This document shows, piece by piece, positions 8,161-16,041 of a stretch of 64,000 nucleotides of DNA. The stretch spans positions 1,364,001-1,428,000 of the forward strand of contig NZ_CP027706.1 in assembly GCF_003850565.1 (NCBI RefSeq), in the 5' to 3' direction. This stretch comes from Pseudomonas sessilinigenes (GTDB lineage: Bacteria; Pseudomonadota; Gammaproteobacteria; Pseudomonadales; Pseudomonadaceae). Numbering within the stretch: position 1 is the stretch's first letter; each line of letters opens with the position of its first letter. The translations under genes and the position numbers were made by a program. The notes under the pieces were generated by a model. That model saw only the letters and a list, made by a program, of their open reading frames with translations, did not search any database and was not told the DNA's origin.

Positions 8161-8543
8161 TGAAACAGCAGATGGCATTGGGAGATTTCATCTTCGGCCT
8201 GTCCCGCAGCTTTGCCTATGACTCCCTGGTGCGCACCACCGATGGGGGCTGGAAGCCCCTGAACATCCTGGTGAGCAAACCGCGCACCAACCAGGGCGGG
8301 CAGGGCCTGGAAACCTTGAAAATCACCGGCAAGGCCATGTACGGCGTGGCCATGGCGCGTCTGGACGAGTTGCGCGCCTTGCAAGCCCGCCGCGTGCCGC
8401 TGCCGTTGATCGACGGTGTGGGGCGCAACTGGGGGCGTTGGGTGATCAAGAGCGTCACCGAAACCCAGAGCTCGGTCATCGACGACGGTACGGCGATGCT
8501 GATCGATTGGGTGCTGGATCTGGAGGAGTTCGTCAATGCGTAG
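8160..8543 (+). CDS. Tail protein GpU family
   Basis: A 127-residue protein started at ATG 8160, overlapping the stop of the tape measure gene by one base. It matches the P2 GpU family (tail completion protein near the baseplate hub): MALGDFIFGLS at the N-terminus, a GGWKPLNILVSKPRTNQGGQGLET region split around the conserved GxQxLE-type strand, then GKAMYGVAMARLDELRAL and an RWVIKSVTE strand. Overlaps the following X gene by 8 bases. Confidence 0.9.
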   Translation: MKQQMALGDFIFGLSRSFAYDSLVRTTDGGWKPLNILVSKPRTNQGGQGLETLKITGKAMYGVAMARLDELRALQARRVPLPLIDGVGRNWGRWVIKSVTETQSSVIDDGTAMLIDWVLDLEEFVNA

Positions 8544-8748
8544 GGCTCGAAGCATCGCCGGCGATTCGGCGAACCTGTTGCTGTACCGCGAATTGGCCCG
8601 CAGCGACGACGAGGTCGAGGAGGCGTTCTGGCGCCTCAATCCCGGTCTCGCGGAGTTGGGGCCTGTGTTGCCGGCCGGAGTCTGGGTGCTGCTGCCGGAA
8701 GTGGAAGCGCGGCCGCGGGCGCTGGCGCCGGTTTCGGCCTGGGATTGA
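8536..8748 (+). CDS. Tail protein X (LysM-like GpX)
   Basis: A 70-residue protein of the P2 GpX family, a short LysM-like module that binds the baseplate hub region. Seen: GDSANLLLYRELARSDDEVEE then a NPGLAELGPVLPAGVWVLLPE turn-strand motif that is diagnostic for LysM/GpX (NPGLA...LPAG..I/V.LP). It begins within the U gene and ends 9 bases before gene D, as in the P2 U-X-D order. Confidence 0.9.
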   Translation: MRRARSIAGDSANLLLYRELARSDDEVEEAFWRLNPGLAELGPVLPAGVWVLLPEVEARPRALAPVSAWD

Positions 8749-8757
8749 GGAGGCCAC

Positions 8758-9768
8758 ATGACACTTGGATTTACACCCGTGGTGGAGATCTACGGCGCCA
8801 ACTCGGAGCTGATCATGCAGCGCTTGCTGGATTGGCAGCATGTGGATGCCGCGGGCATCGAGTCCGACCAGCTCAAGCTGACTCTGGACATCGAGGGCCT
8901 GGAGGGCCTGCCGAGCCTGGGCGGGAAGATCGGCTTGCGGGTCGGCTATCGGGAAACCGGGTTGGTGGACAAGGGCTTGTTCGTGGTGAACCAGCGCACC
9001 CCGTTGCTGTTCCCCATGCGCTTGAAGCTGGTGGCCACCGCCGCGCCCTTTGGCGCGGCCGATGAGAGTGGTTTCCGCCAGCGTCGCAGTGCCAGCCATG
9101 GGCCAACGACCCTGGGCGCACTGTTTCGCCAACTGGTCAGCCGCCATGGTTTTTCGCCCCGGGTGGCCCCGGAGCTCGAAGGCAAGGCCATCGAGCACAT
9201 CGACCAGTCCAACGAGACCGACATGGGCTTCCTGACGCGCCTGGCTCGGCGCTACGACGCGGTCACCAAGCCGATCAACGGGCTCTATGTGCTGGCCCGC
9301 AGCGGCCAGGTCAAGTCCCTCTCGGGCAAGCCGCTGGAAGATGTGACGCTGAGCGTGACCCGTGACAACCGACCGGGGGACCGGGCCTTCATCACCGCCT
9401 CACTCGATGAGGAAGCACGGATGAAGTACAGCGGTTGCATCACGGCCTGGTGGGACGCTGCGGCGGGTCAGGAGCGGCGGGTGAGCCTGGGGATCAAGCC
9501 GTTCAAGACCTTGCGCCAGCGGTATCAGAGCGAGGCCGAGGCACGGGCAGCGGCGGAAGGCGAGATACGCAAGCTGGAGCGGGCGGCGCGCAAGGTCAAC
9601 ATCGACTGCCCGGGCAATCCCGCCCTGGCGGCCGAAGGCTTGCTGCTGCTGGACTCAAGCTGGCCGGGGTTCATGCAGGGGCGCTGGTCGATCGACAAGG
9701 TGACGGCCAGCGGCAGCCACGAGCAGAGCTATCGCTGCCTGGTCAACGCCAGCTGCCTGGGTGACTAG
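8758..9768 (+). CDS. Phage late control gene D protein (baseplate hub)
   Basis: A 336-residue protein of the GpD family, the gp27-like ring of the baseplate hub to which the spike attaches. Seen: N-terminal FTPVVEIYGANSELIMQRLL, a strand-rich centre, the ESGFRQRRSASHGPTTLGA and FLTRLARRYDAVTKPINGL blocks conserved in GpD, and a C-terminal LLDSSWPGFMQGRWSIDKV segment. RBS GAGGAGG precedes the ATG. It is the last recognisable structural tail gene; no endolysin or holin follows it in the window, unlike many tailocin loci. Confidence 0.92.
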   Translation: MTLGFTPVVEIYGANSELIMQRLLDWQHVDAAGIESDQLKLTLDIEGLEGLPSLGGKIGLRVGYRETGLVDKGLFVVNQRTPLLFPMRLKLVATAAPFGAADESGFRQRRSASHGPTTLGALFRQLVSRHGFSPRVAPELEGKAIEHIDQSNETDMGFLTRLARRYDAVTKPINGLYVLARSGQVKSLSGKPLEDVTLSVTRDNRPGDRAFITASLDEEARMKYSGCITAWWDAAAGQERRVSLGIKPFKTLRQRYQSEAEARAAAEGEIRKLERAARKVNIDCPGNPALAAEGLLLLDSSWPGFMQGRWSIDKVTASGSHEQSYRCLVNASCLGD

Positions 9769-9832
9769 GGGCGGGGTGGCGCGTGGCCTGGGCGTTGCGG
9801 GCCAGGACGGTTGAAATCAAAGGAGTTGAGAA

Positions 9833-10009
9833 ATGCTCAAAGAATGCAGATGCGGTAGTTGCAAACGACTGCTCGCCCGGGTGGGCGAGTTTACGGAGCT
9901 CCAGATCAAGTGCTCGCGTTGCGGCACCTTGAATCATGTGAAGGGCTTGAACCTCGGGCGATCGCCATCGAGCGACATGGCTGCGCAATCCAGCGCGCCA
10001 GATCATTGA
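9833..10009 (+). CDS. Com-like zinc-ribbon translational regulator
   Basis: A 58-residue protein with AAAGGAGTTGAG just ahead of its ATG. Residues 5-30 hold C5-R-C7-G-S-C10 and C27-S-R-C30, spacing that matches phage Mu Com, a Zn-binding protein that opens the mom mRNA for translation; the segment LLARVGEFTELQIKC also parallels Com. In Mu, com is followed by mom; here the next gene (start 10027) is an unrelated 120-residue protein 17 bases downstream. Mom (adenine modification) is not visible in the window. Binding of RNA by this protein is inferred from the family. Confidence 0.8.
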   Translation: MLKECRCGSCKRLLARVGEFTELQIKCSRCGTLNHVKGLNLGRSPSSDMAAQSSAPDH

Positions 10010-10026
10010 ACTCAATAGGTGAAACT

Positions 10027-10389
10027 GTGGAAGCTGCAAAAATCGGTAAACACTTTCGTGCGCTGTACCCCAACGGGAGCGTGGTGCAATTGGTCGCCCC
10101 TTCGGAGAACACCGACGGCCTGTGCATTCGCTACGCCAACGCCGCTGCCGGCAACGGCTATGTGAACCTCTATGCCTCGCCCAAGGCACCTTCCAGCCCG
10201 GGCGATATCGACACTCGTATCGTCTTTTGCAGCAACAACCCGGGGCGTGCCGGCGAGCAGTCCCAGGTGTTCCTGCCCTATCCGCTGCTGATTCCGGCAG
10301 GGCACGGTATCTGGGCCAGCAGCGGCAGCTTCCAGGCTGGCGCGGCCCCCACCGGTGGCCTGGGGCTGTCGTGGGATTTGCTGGGCTGA
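10027..10389 (+). CDS. Unknown protein, paralogue 1 of the post-Com pair
   Basis: A 120-residue protein of unknown function, started at GTG 10027 because the second copy aligns from the same point and AGGTGA lies at 10017-10022. It is beta-rich with no signal peptide or membrane segment. Conserved with its paralogue at 11033-11395: a GxHF..YP opening, an NTxG near residues 28-31, NGxVxLY, PGD, then LPYPLxxPAGxGxW and a final (S/T)WDxLG. Both are exactly 120 residues. Its position 17 bases after the Com-like gene suggests Com control, by analogy with mom. No enzyme motif seen. Confidence 0.75.
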   Translation: MEAAKIGKHFRALYPNGSVVQLVAPSENTDGLCIRYANAAAGNGYVNLYASPKAPSSPGDIDTRIVFCSNNPGRAGEQSQVFLPYPLLIPAGHGIWASSGSFQAGAAPTGGLGLSWDLLG

Positions 10390-10636
10390 CGCCTGGGGCG
10401 GGACCGTCCTCTATGTGCGGATAACGGCTTGGATACTGAAGCTGTTGGATGCCGCACGATCTTGCCGCGACAGGCGGCCAAGGCTATTGCCCAAGGCCGA
10501 TTGGCCGGGCGGTAGCTCTCTGTTTTGTGCCATTAACGACCGCTGGGGCGGTGATCTGCCGCGTGGCTGGTCGGGTGCAAAAAACTTCCCGGGCAAGGGT
10601 GTCCGGGGAGCATTTCAATCACAAGGAGAAACAAAC

Positions 10637-10819
10637 ATGGCTGAGAAATACATTTCGGTGACCGCCGTGAACGGTCAGGCAGCGCTGGTTTCCGTGGGCA
10701 GCGTTTCCAAAGTGATCGACCAGGGTAACTATCGCGTGATCTACCAGGGGTCGGACACCAACAACTACCAGGTCACCAACACCCTGGCGGCGCTGAAGGT
10801 GGCGTTGAACGCGGTGTAG
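10637..10819 (+). CDS. Small unknown protein between the two paralogues
   Basis: A 60-residue protein (MAEKYISVTAVNGQAALVSV...) preceded by ACAAGGAGA at 10621-10629, a strong ribosome binding site that decides this ATG over longer in-frame options. It reads as alternating beta strands (VSKVIDQGNYRVIYQG), then NNYQVTNTLAALKVALNAV, with no signal peptide or cysteine. I do not recognise it. Its own strong RBS and the 247-base leader in front suggest separate translation from the paralogue genes beside it. Confidence 0.65.
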   Translation: MAEKYISVTAVNGQAALVSVGSVSKVIDQGNYRVIYQGSDTNNYQVTNTLAALKVALNAV

Positions 10820-11032
10820 GTTGCCGTGGCAGGCAGCGTTCCGTGAGTGTGGCAGTCCTGTGTGGTTGCCATCGAACGCTACGGATCAGAGCCCTGCGCA
10901 AGCTGTGGCGTGCACTGGGCACGGGACACCCGGCACAGTGGCAAACGAGAGAGCCTGGAGCTCCGCCTTATCGCCTTTGAGCGACAGACCCTGCGCAATC
11001 CTGCGCAGGACAATCGACTTCAAGGTGAAAAA

Positions 11033-11395
11033 ATGGAAGCAGTTCCAGTGGGTAACCACTTCGTATCGATCTATCCGATTCCTGCCGGTATCACCACCAT
11101 CGTGGACCCGGCCAAGAACACCCATGGCGTCACCCTTCGCACGGGGTACATCGCGCCATCCAACGGCGCCGTCGACCTCTACTGTGGTCAGGTGGCGCCG
11201 ACAATCCCCGGCGACAGGACCGTGCCCATCATTTTCTCGGGCAATGGCAACAGCGCCGCCGGGTCGCATTCGGAAGTCGTGCTGCCCTATCCGTTGTTCG
11301 TTCCTGCGGGTAAAGGGCTGTGGCTGGGGACTTCGGTGCCTGCCAGTACCCCACGACCCGCTGGCATTGCCCTGACCTGGGACTTCCTGGGTTGA
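11033..11395 (+). CDS. Unknown protein, paralogue 2 of the post-Com pair
   Basis: A 120-residue protein homologous to the product at 10027-10389; the alignment is gapless at the ends and shares GNHF..IYP, DPAKNTHGV, NGAVDLYC, IPGDR, LPYPLFVPAGKGLW and a TWDFLG terminus. Start ATG 11033, with AAGGTGA upstream at the same place as in copy 1. The ~60 bases preceding the start also resemble those before copy 1, showing that the duplication included the end of the com region. Function unknown; context is a tailocin locus, so a particle or target-cell role is possible but unproven. Confidence 0.75.
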   Translation: MEAVPVGNHFVSIYPIPAGITTIVDPAKNTHGVTLRTGYIAPSNGAVDLYCGQVAPTIPGDRTVPIIFSGNGNSAAGSHSEVVLPYPLFVPAGKGLWLGTSVPASTPRPAGIALTWDFLG

Positions 11396-11400
11396 TCTGC

Positions 11401-11438
11401 CCCAGGGCCTGGGCCTCACGAGGGTTGAGGGCCCTGGG
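11401..11438 (+). other. Stem-loop after paralogue 2
   Basis: CCCAGGGCC (11401-11409) pairs perfectly with GGCCCTGGG (11430-11438) around a 20-base loop, directly after the stop codon. There is no T tract, so it may stabilise the 3' end or mark a Rho-dependent stop. It closes the tail locus before cinA. Confidence 0.5.
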
Positions 11439-11509
11439 ACGGCTTGTCACTTGCAAGCCATGGGGCCTGGTGTAGGTTAGGCACATGCCCGCCTCATCAG
11501 GAGATCAAT

Positions 11510-12010
11510 GTGAAAGAAATCACTCAGCTTGCCGCGGAACTTGGCCGTCGCCTGCAGGTTCTCAATGCCCACGTCAGCACGGCAGAGTCCTGTACCGGGG
11601 GCGGGATCGCCGAGGCGATCACCCGGATTCCAGGAAGCTCGGCCTGGTTCGAGGCAGGCTATGTGACCTATTCCAATCGCCAGAAGACCGAGCAACTGGG
11701 GGTGCCCAGCGGGCTTTTCGAGTCGGTGGGGGCGGTCAGTCGCGAGGTGGTGGAGGCCATGGCCCGTGGTGCCCAGGTTCGTAGTCGTGCGCGTTTTGCC
11801 GTGGCGGTCAGTGGCGTTGCCGGGCCGGATGGCGGTTCACCGCACAAACCCGTGGGCACGGTGTGGCTGGCCTGGGGCGTGGGGGATAGGCTGATTACCG
11901 AGTGCCGGCACTTTCCGGGGAACCGGGACGAGGTCCGCCGACAAACGGTGAAGGCCGCCCTAGAGGGGCTGCTGCAACATGCGGCGGCAGAAATCGCAAA
12001 TCAGGGGTAG
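11510..12010 (+). CDS. cinA: CinA C-terminal family nicotinamide-nucleotide amidohydrolase
   Basis: A 166-residue single-domain PncC/CinA-C protein that deamidates nicotinamide mononucleotide to nicotinate mononucleotide in the pyridine nucleotide salvage cycle. Seen: [38 protein letters not shown], and [21 protein letters not shown], the conserved active-site blocks. It starts at GTG 11510 behind AGGAG (11498-11502). It sits immediately upstream of recA, the classic Pseudomonas order, and shares SOS-region placement though no LexA box is seen in front of it. The N-terminal molybdopterin-binding-like domain of full-length CinA is absent. Confidence 0.93.
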   Translation: MKEITQLAAELGRRLQVLNAHVSTAESCTGGGIAEAITRIPGSSAWFEAGYVTYSNRQKTEQLGVPSGLFESVGAVSREVVEAMARGAQVRSRARFAVAVSGVAGPDGGSPHKPVGTVWLAWGVGDRLITECRHFPGNRDEVRRQTVKAALEGLLQHAAAEIANQG

Positions 12011-12037
12011 GCGATCCTCGAACGCTGTGGAATAATA

Positions 12038-12053
12038 CTGGCTACTTATACAG
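12038..12053 (+). promoter_or_regulatory. LexA box of recA
   Basis: CTGGCTACTTATACAG fits CTG-N10-CAG and lies 40 bases before the recA ATG, overlapping the likely promoter. LexA repression of recA with release on DNA damage is expected. Confidence 0.85.
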
Positions 12054-12093
12054 GTGTTGGCCGTCAGGCCTTATTGATTACGTGAGGACTTTA

Positions 12094-13146
12094 ATGGACG
12101 ACAACAAGAAGAAAGCCTTGGCTGCGGCCCTGGGTCAGATCGAACGTCAATTCGGCAAGGGTGCCGTAATGCGTATGGGCGATCACGACCGTCAGGCGAT
12201 CCCGGCCATTTCCACTGGCTCTCTGGGTCTGGACATCGCTCTGGGCATTGGCGGTCTGCCGAAAGGCCGTATCGTTGAAATCTACGGTCCTGAGTCGTCC
12301 GGTAAGACTACCCTGACCTTGTCGGTCATTGCACAGGCGCAGAAAGCCGGCGCCACTTGTGCGTTCGTCGACGCCGAACACGCCCTCGATCCAGAATACG
12401 CTGGCAAGCTGGGCGTCAATGTCGACGACCTGCTGGTTTCCCAGCCTGACACTGGCGAGCAAGCCCTGGAAATCACCGACATGCTGGTGCGTTCCAACGC
12501 GGTTGACGTGATCATCGTCGACTCCGTGGCGGCCCTGGTGCCCAAGGCCGAGATCGAAGGCGAAATGGGTGACATGCACGTGGGCCTGCAGGCTCGCCTG
12601 ATGTCCCAGGCGCTGCGCAAGATCACCGGCAATATCAAGAACGCCAACTGCCTGGTTATCTTCATCAACCAGATCCGTATGAAGATCGGCGTGATGTTCG
12701 GTAGCCCGGAAACCACCACCGGTGGTAACGCCCTGAAGTTCTACGCTTCTGTTCGTCTCGACATCCGCCGTACCGGTGCCGTGAAGGAAGGCGACGAGGT
12801 GGTGGGTAGCGAGACCCGGGTCAAGATCGTCAAGAACAAGGTGGCTCCACCGTTCCGTCAGGCTGAGTTCCAGATCCTCTACGGCAAGGGTATCTACCTT
12901 AACGGCGAGATCATCGACCTGGGCGTGCTGCATGGTTTCCTGGAGAAATCCGGCGCCTGGTACAGCTACCAGGGCAACAAGATTGGCCAGGGTAAGGCCA
13001 ACTCTGCCAAGTTCCTGCAGGACAACCCTGAGATCGGCAATGCCCTCGAGAAGCAGATCCGCGACAAGCTGTTGAGCGGTTCGCCGGACCTCAAGTCCAA
13101 CCCGGTCAAAGAGACCGAAGACGACATGGCCGACGCTGACTTCTGA
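12094..13146 (+). CDS. recA: RecA recombinase
   Basis: A 350-residue ATPase that forms filaments on single-stranded DNA, pairs homologous strands and triggers LexA self-cleavage. Walker A GPESSGKT is at residues 65-72; the L1/L2 DNA-binding loops ([26 protein letters not shown]) and the MAW-like QQ core are intact. Start ATG 12094 was chosen over longer frames because it gives the standard [17 protein letters not shown] beginning. Upstream LexA box; recX follows 8 bases later, its product a modulator of RecA. Activation of the neighbouring tailocin is usually RecA-dependent, a plausible functional link. Confidence 0.99.
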   Translation: MDDNKKKALAAALGQIERQFGKGAVMRMGDHDRQAIPAISTGSLGLDIALGIGGLPKGRIVEIYGPESSGKTTLTLSVIAQAQKAGATCAFVDAEHALDPEYAGKLGVNVDDLLVSQPDTGEQALEITDMLVRSNAVDVIIVDSVAALVPKAEIEGEMGDMHVGLQARLMSQALRKITGNIKNANCLVIFINQIRMKIGVMFGSPETTTGGNALKFYASVRLDIRRTGAVKEGDEVVGSETRVKIVKNKVAPPFRQAEFQILYGKGIYLNGEIIDLGVLHGFLEKSGAWYSYQGNKIGQGKANSAKFLQDNPEIGNALEKQIRDKLLSGSPDLKSNPVKETEDDMADADF

Positions 13147-13154
13147 TTGACCCC

Positions 13155-13622
13155 ATGATCGCCGTACTCGATACCCTCGTCGCTGTGCGGCGAGCTGCAA
13201 TGGACCTGCTCGCGCGACGCGAGCATGGTCGAGTCGAGCTGACGCGTAAACTGCGTCAGCGCGGCGCCTCTCCTGAAATGATCGACACTGCCCTTGACCG
13301 CTTGACGGAAGAAGGCTTGTTGTCTGAATCCCGTTATCTTGAAAGTTTCATCTCTTATCGCGCCCGTTCCGGTTATGGACCGATGCGGATCCGTGAGGAA
13401 CTTGGCCAGCGTGGTTTACAGCGTGTTGATATCGAGCAGGCCTTGCGCGAGTGCGGAATCGACTGGCAAGAGCAATTGCGGGATGTCTGGCAGCGCAAGT
13501 TTTCCGGACAATTGCCCGCAGATGCCCGGGAGCGTGCCAAGCAAGGACGTTTCCTGGTTTATCGCGGGTATTCCATGGACATGATCAACCGCTTGCTGAG
13601 TCGTCGCAGCCTGGATGATTGA
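13155..13622 (+). CDS. recX: RecX regulatory protein
   Basis: A 155-residue helical protein of the RecX family that caps or blocks growth of RecA filaments. Seen: [18 protein letters not shown] near residue 16, [19 protein letters not shown], and [17 protein letters not shown], the repeated three-helix units of RecX. It begins 8 bases after recA and probably shares its LexA-controlled transcript. A hairpin with a 9-bp stem (13630-13650) lies after it. Confidence 0.96.
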   Translation: MIAVLDTLVAVRRAAMDLLARREHGRVELTRKLRQRGASPEMIDTALDRLTEEGLLSESRYLESFISYRARSGYGPMRIREELGQRGLQRVDIEQALRECGIDWQEQLRDVWQRKFSGQLPADARERAKQGRFLVYRGYSMDMINRLLSRRSLDD

Positions 13623-13629
13623 GGCAGTG

Positions 13630-13650
13630 CCCACTGCAGGGTGCAGTGGG
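13630..13650. terminator. Stem-loop between recX and the convergent LOG gene
   Basis: CCCACTGCA pairs with TGCAGTGGG around GGG (13630-13650), between two genes that converge here. No T run follows on either strand, so termination efficiency is uncertain. Confidence 0.5.
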
Positions 13651-13660
13651 CGGTCGCCGA

Positions 13661-14779
13661 TCAGTTGACCTTGCTGGTTTCCCTTTCCCGTTGAGTTGGT
13701 CGGGGCTGATGCCTGGGCCCGTTTTCCGGCAGGTTGATGAAGTCGATCAACTCCCGCAGACGACCATTGTCTCGAGCGTTGAAGGCGAATGACAGTCGCG
13801 TCAGGTGACTGAACTGTGCCTCATCCTGTTCCTCAGGGTTGTAGACCTGCTGCTGGAACTGGCCACTCAGGCACAGATCGGCGAATTCGTCCTGCATGAC
13901 GGCCAATGCTTGCTCATTGAGGGGGTGGTTCATGCGGATGACGAATTGCTGTTTGAGCCAGCGGCTGGAGTGGAAATTGGCATAGAACTGCTGGATTTCC
14001 TGCACCGCTTCTTCGGTGCTGTGTACCAGGCGCATCAACTTCATGTCGCTGGGCAGGATATAGCGATTGGCTTCCAGCTGGTCGCGGATGAAGTCCAGCG
14101 CGCCTTGCCAGAATTGCCCGCCAGGGGTATCCAGCAGCACCACCGGTACCAACGGGCTCTTGCCGGTCTGGATCAGGGTCAGCACTTCCAGGGCTTCATC
14201 GAGGGTGCCAAAGCCCCCAGGACAGAGGACCAGCGCATCGGCTTCCTTGACGAAGAACAGTTTGCGGGTAAAGAAAAAGTGGAATGACAGCAGGTTTTCC
14301 GTCCCACCTACGGTCGGGTTGGCGTGCTGCTCGAATGGTAGGGTGATGTTGAAGCCCAGGCTATGTTCCAATCCGGCGCCAGCGTGGGCTGCCGCCATGA
14401 TGCCGCCACCGGCTCCGGTAATGACCATCAGGTCGGAACGAGCCAAGGCGGCCCCCAATTCCTTGGCCATGGCATACAGCGGGTGTTCGCTGGGGGTGCG
14501 TGCCGAGCCGAAGACGGTCACCTTGCGCCGCCCTTTGAACTGTTCCAGCACCCGAAAGGCATGTTCCAGTTCGCGCAGCGCCTGCAGGACGATCTTGGCA
14601 TTCCAGCGATTGAGATCCTCTTCCGCCATGCGCAGGACAGTAAGGACCATATCGCGGTAGAGGGGGAGATTCGGGCTGTTGGGAGCAACCCGCTTGAGTT
14701 GTTCTTCGACCTGGCCTGTGAGGTCGACGCCGTTGCTTTGAAAATGACGGGCCAAGAGGTCATTCGTTTGGTAGGGCAT
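13661..14779 (-). CDS. LOG-family nucleotide-binding protein
   Basis: A 372-residue cytosolic protein with the LOG (lonely guy / lysine decarboxylase-like) Rossmann fold in its middle: VTVFGSARTPSEHP near residue 87, VITGAGGGIMAAAHAGA, and the signature PGGFGTLDEALEV with Arg/Glu typical of phosphoribohydrolases that release the base from nucleoside monophosphates. N-terminal ~80 and C-terminal ~80 residues extend the core, as in pseudomonad versions; it is shorter than PpnN (454). The natural substrate is not deducible. It converges on recX. Confidence 0.85.
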   Translation of the reverse strand: MPYQTNDLLARHFQSNGVDLTGQVEEQLKRVAPNSPNLPLYRDMVLTVLRMAEEDLNRWNAKIVLQALRELEHAFRVLEQFKGRRKVTVFGSARTPSEHPLYAMAKELGAALARSDLMVITGAGGGIMAAAHAGAGLEHSLGFNITLPFEQHANPTVGGTENLLSFHFFFTRKLFFVKEADALVLCPGGFGTLDEALEVLTLIQTGKSPLVPVVLLDTPGGQFWQGALDFIRDQLEANRYILPSDMKLMRLVHSTEEAVQEIQQFYANFHSSRWLKQQFVIRMNHPLNEQALAVMQDEFADLCLSGQFQQQVYNPEEQDEAQFSHLTRLSFAFNARDNGRLRELIDFINLPENGPRHQPRPTQRERETSKVN

Positions 14780-14811
14780 TCAGCTTCTCCTTCTGCACAG
14801 AACCTTGCGCA

Positions 14812-14830
14812 CGCTCGACATGTTCGAGCG
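14812..14830. other. Perfect inverted repeat upstream of the LOG gene
   Basis: CGCTCGA-CATGT-TCGAGCG, a 7-bp stem with 5-base spacer, about 35 bases before the LOG gene start. It may be an operator or a 5' hairpin. The rest of 14780-15230 (about 450 bases) shows no gene that I can support. Confidence 0.4.
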
Positions 14831-15230
14831 CGCCACGACACTGCCTGTGTCGCTGCCTGCCTGGTCCAACGCCCGAGCAGTGTTTCGAGCCGATCACCGG
14901 TGGGTCGTTGGGTGTGCCCGGCTCATCCTCAGAGGTTCTGCTTTCCTTTATGTGAGAAAAACGTGCACTCAAGACTCAGGTGGCGGACTCCTGGGCCGCC
15001 GTTGGGCAGTTGATGGGAACCTTCGAACATGACTTGATCATGTGCCCATAAAGTCTTGGCTGGCAACCGTTTCTTGCTGGGTTTTCAAGGGATGAACGCC
15101 GCTTATCAGAACGGGCGGCAACCCTCTGAGGCTCTGATTTACTGAGCTGTAGCGCTTGGCTCGGAAGCGGTATCCGGGAGGCGGTCCAGGTCGCTCTTGT
15201 CGGTACAGGCCAAGGGCATGGAGGCGATGG

Positions 15231-15425
15231 ATGACCACTGTGGTGCTGGAAATCGATCCACAGCTTTACCTGCTGTTGCAAGAAGCTGCGCTGGCCCATC
15301 GATTGAGCCTGGAAGAGGAGTGCCGGCGCCGATTGGCGGGAGAGGAGCGGCCCTCGAGATACCTGCAGGCCTTGGTAGCGGAGTTGCGCGCCGATGATCA
15401 ACAGCGGCGCGCAACCCGTACATGA
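15231..15425 (+). CDS. Small hypothetical protein
   Basis: A 64-residue protein from ATG 15231, preceded by GGAGGCG at 15220-15226. It begins with a strand (TTVVLEIDPQLY) followed by two helices (LLQEAALAHRLSLEEECRRRL), reminiscent of ribbon-helix-helix or antitoxin-like DNA-binding proteins, but no toxin gene accompanies it. Its end abuts the convergent PA3611-like gene with no spacer. Confidence 0.55.
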   Translation: MTTVVLEIDPQLYLLLQEAALAHRLSLEEECRRRLAGEERPSRYLQALVAELRADDQQRRATRT

Positions 15426-15851
15426 TTATTTCTTCTTGGGTGCGCTCTGCGAAGGGCAGTCCGACTCTTGGAAACGCGCCGAAGCGACTGGACGGTTGGT
15501 TCGGTTCTCGGTGAACTCGTAACGCATGACCGCGCCCTTGGCCATCAGCTTGCGATAGTTGGGGTTACGGCAGACGCTGGCGCCCAATTGCAGGTAAACC
15601 GCCTTGGGGTTGGCGCGCATTTCGGCAGCATGCCCGGCCTGGACGCTGAGGTGGTTGATCAGCTCCTTGCCATCAACGGTATAGCCTTGATCGAGGATAT
15701 TCTCGTTGATTTCCCGAGGAGTGCCGATGTTGCTCTCTTCTGCGACCTTCTCCAGCATCTTGCTCAGTTCGAACTCTTGCAGGGATGCGGCCTGGACGCC
15801 CAGGGGCAGGGCCAGCAGAAGGGCGACGGTAGGAATGGTAAAGCGCAACAT
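15426..15851 (-). CDS. PA3611-like exported quorum-regulated protein
   Basis: A 141-residue protein with a clear Sec signal (MLRFTIPTVALLLALPLGVQA, cleaved near residue 21), so periplasmic or secreted. It resembles P. aeruginosa PA3611, a structurally known protein regulated by quorum sensing and linked to virulence. Seen: ASLQEFELSKMLEKVAEESN, then NENILDQGYTVDGKELINHL and ASVCRNPNYRKLM with a second Cys near the end (ESDCPSQ), likely a disulphide. The Lys-rich tail ends PKKK. The biochemical role is not known. Confidence 0.8.
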   Translation of the reverse strand: MLRFTIPTVALLLALPLGVQAASLQEFELSKMLEKVAEESNIGTPREINENILDQGYTVDGKELINHLSVQAGHAAEMRANPKAVYLQLGASVCRNPNYRKLMAKGAVMRYEFTENRTNRPVASARFQESDCPSQSAPKKK

Positions 15852-16041
15852 GAAACTCTCCTGGTGCAGTGACTGATGCTTCGACCAGTCACTCGACTGT
15901 GCGTTCAGTGGCGACGGATTATAGGGGGAGAGTCGGGAAGGCGGTACAGGTTTGCATGGACGGCTCTGATAAACTTCTCGGACTTTTCTTTTCTCGAGTC
16001 ATTTTCGTGTCGAATCTCTCCCTCCTTTGGTGCGGCCAGCA

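Noticed and set aside
10390..10636. Small RNA gene in the leader of the 60-residue gene
   Set aside because: No terminator-like hairpin with T tract, and the start of the next gene has a normal ribosome binding site; nothing supports an RNA.
14805..15032. 75-codon plus-strand frame in the gap after the LOG gene
   Set aside because: No ribosome binding site and atypical composition (Arg/Cys-rich without motif); more likely noncoding.
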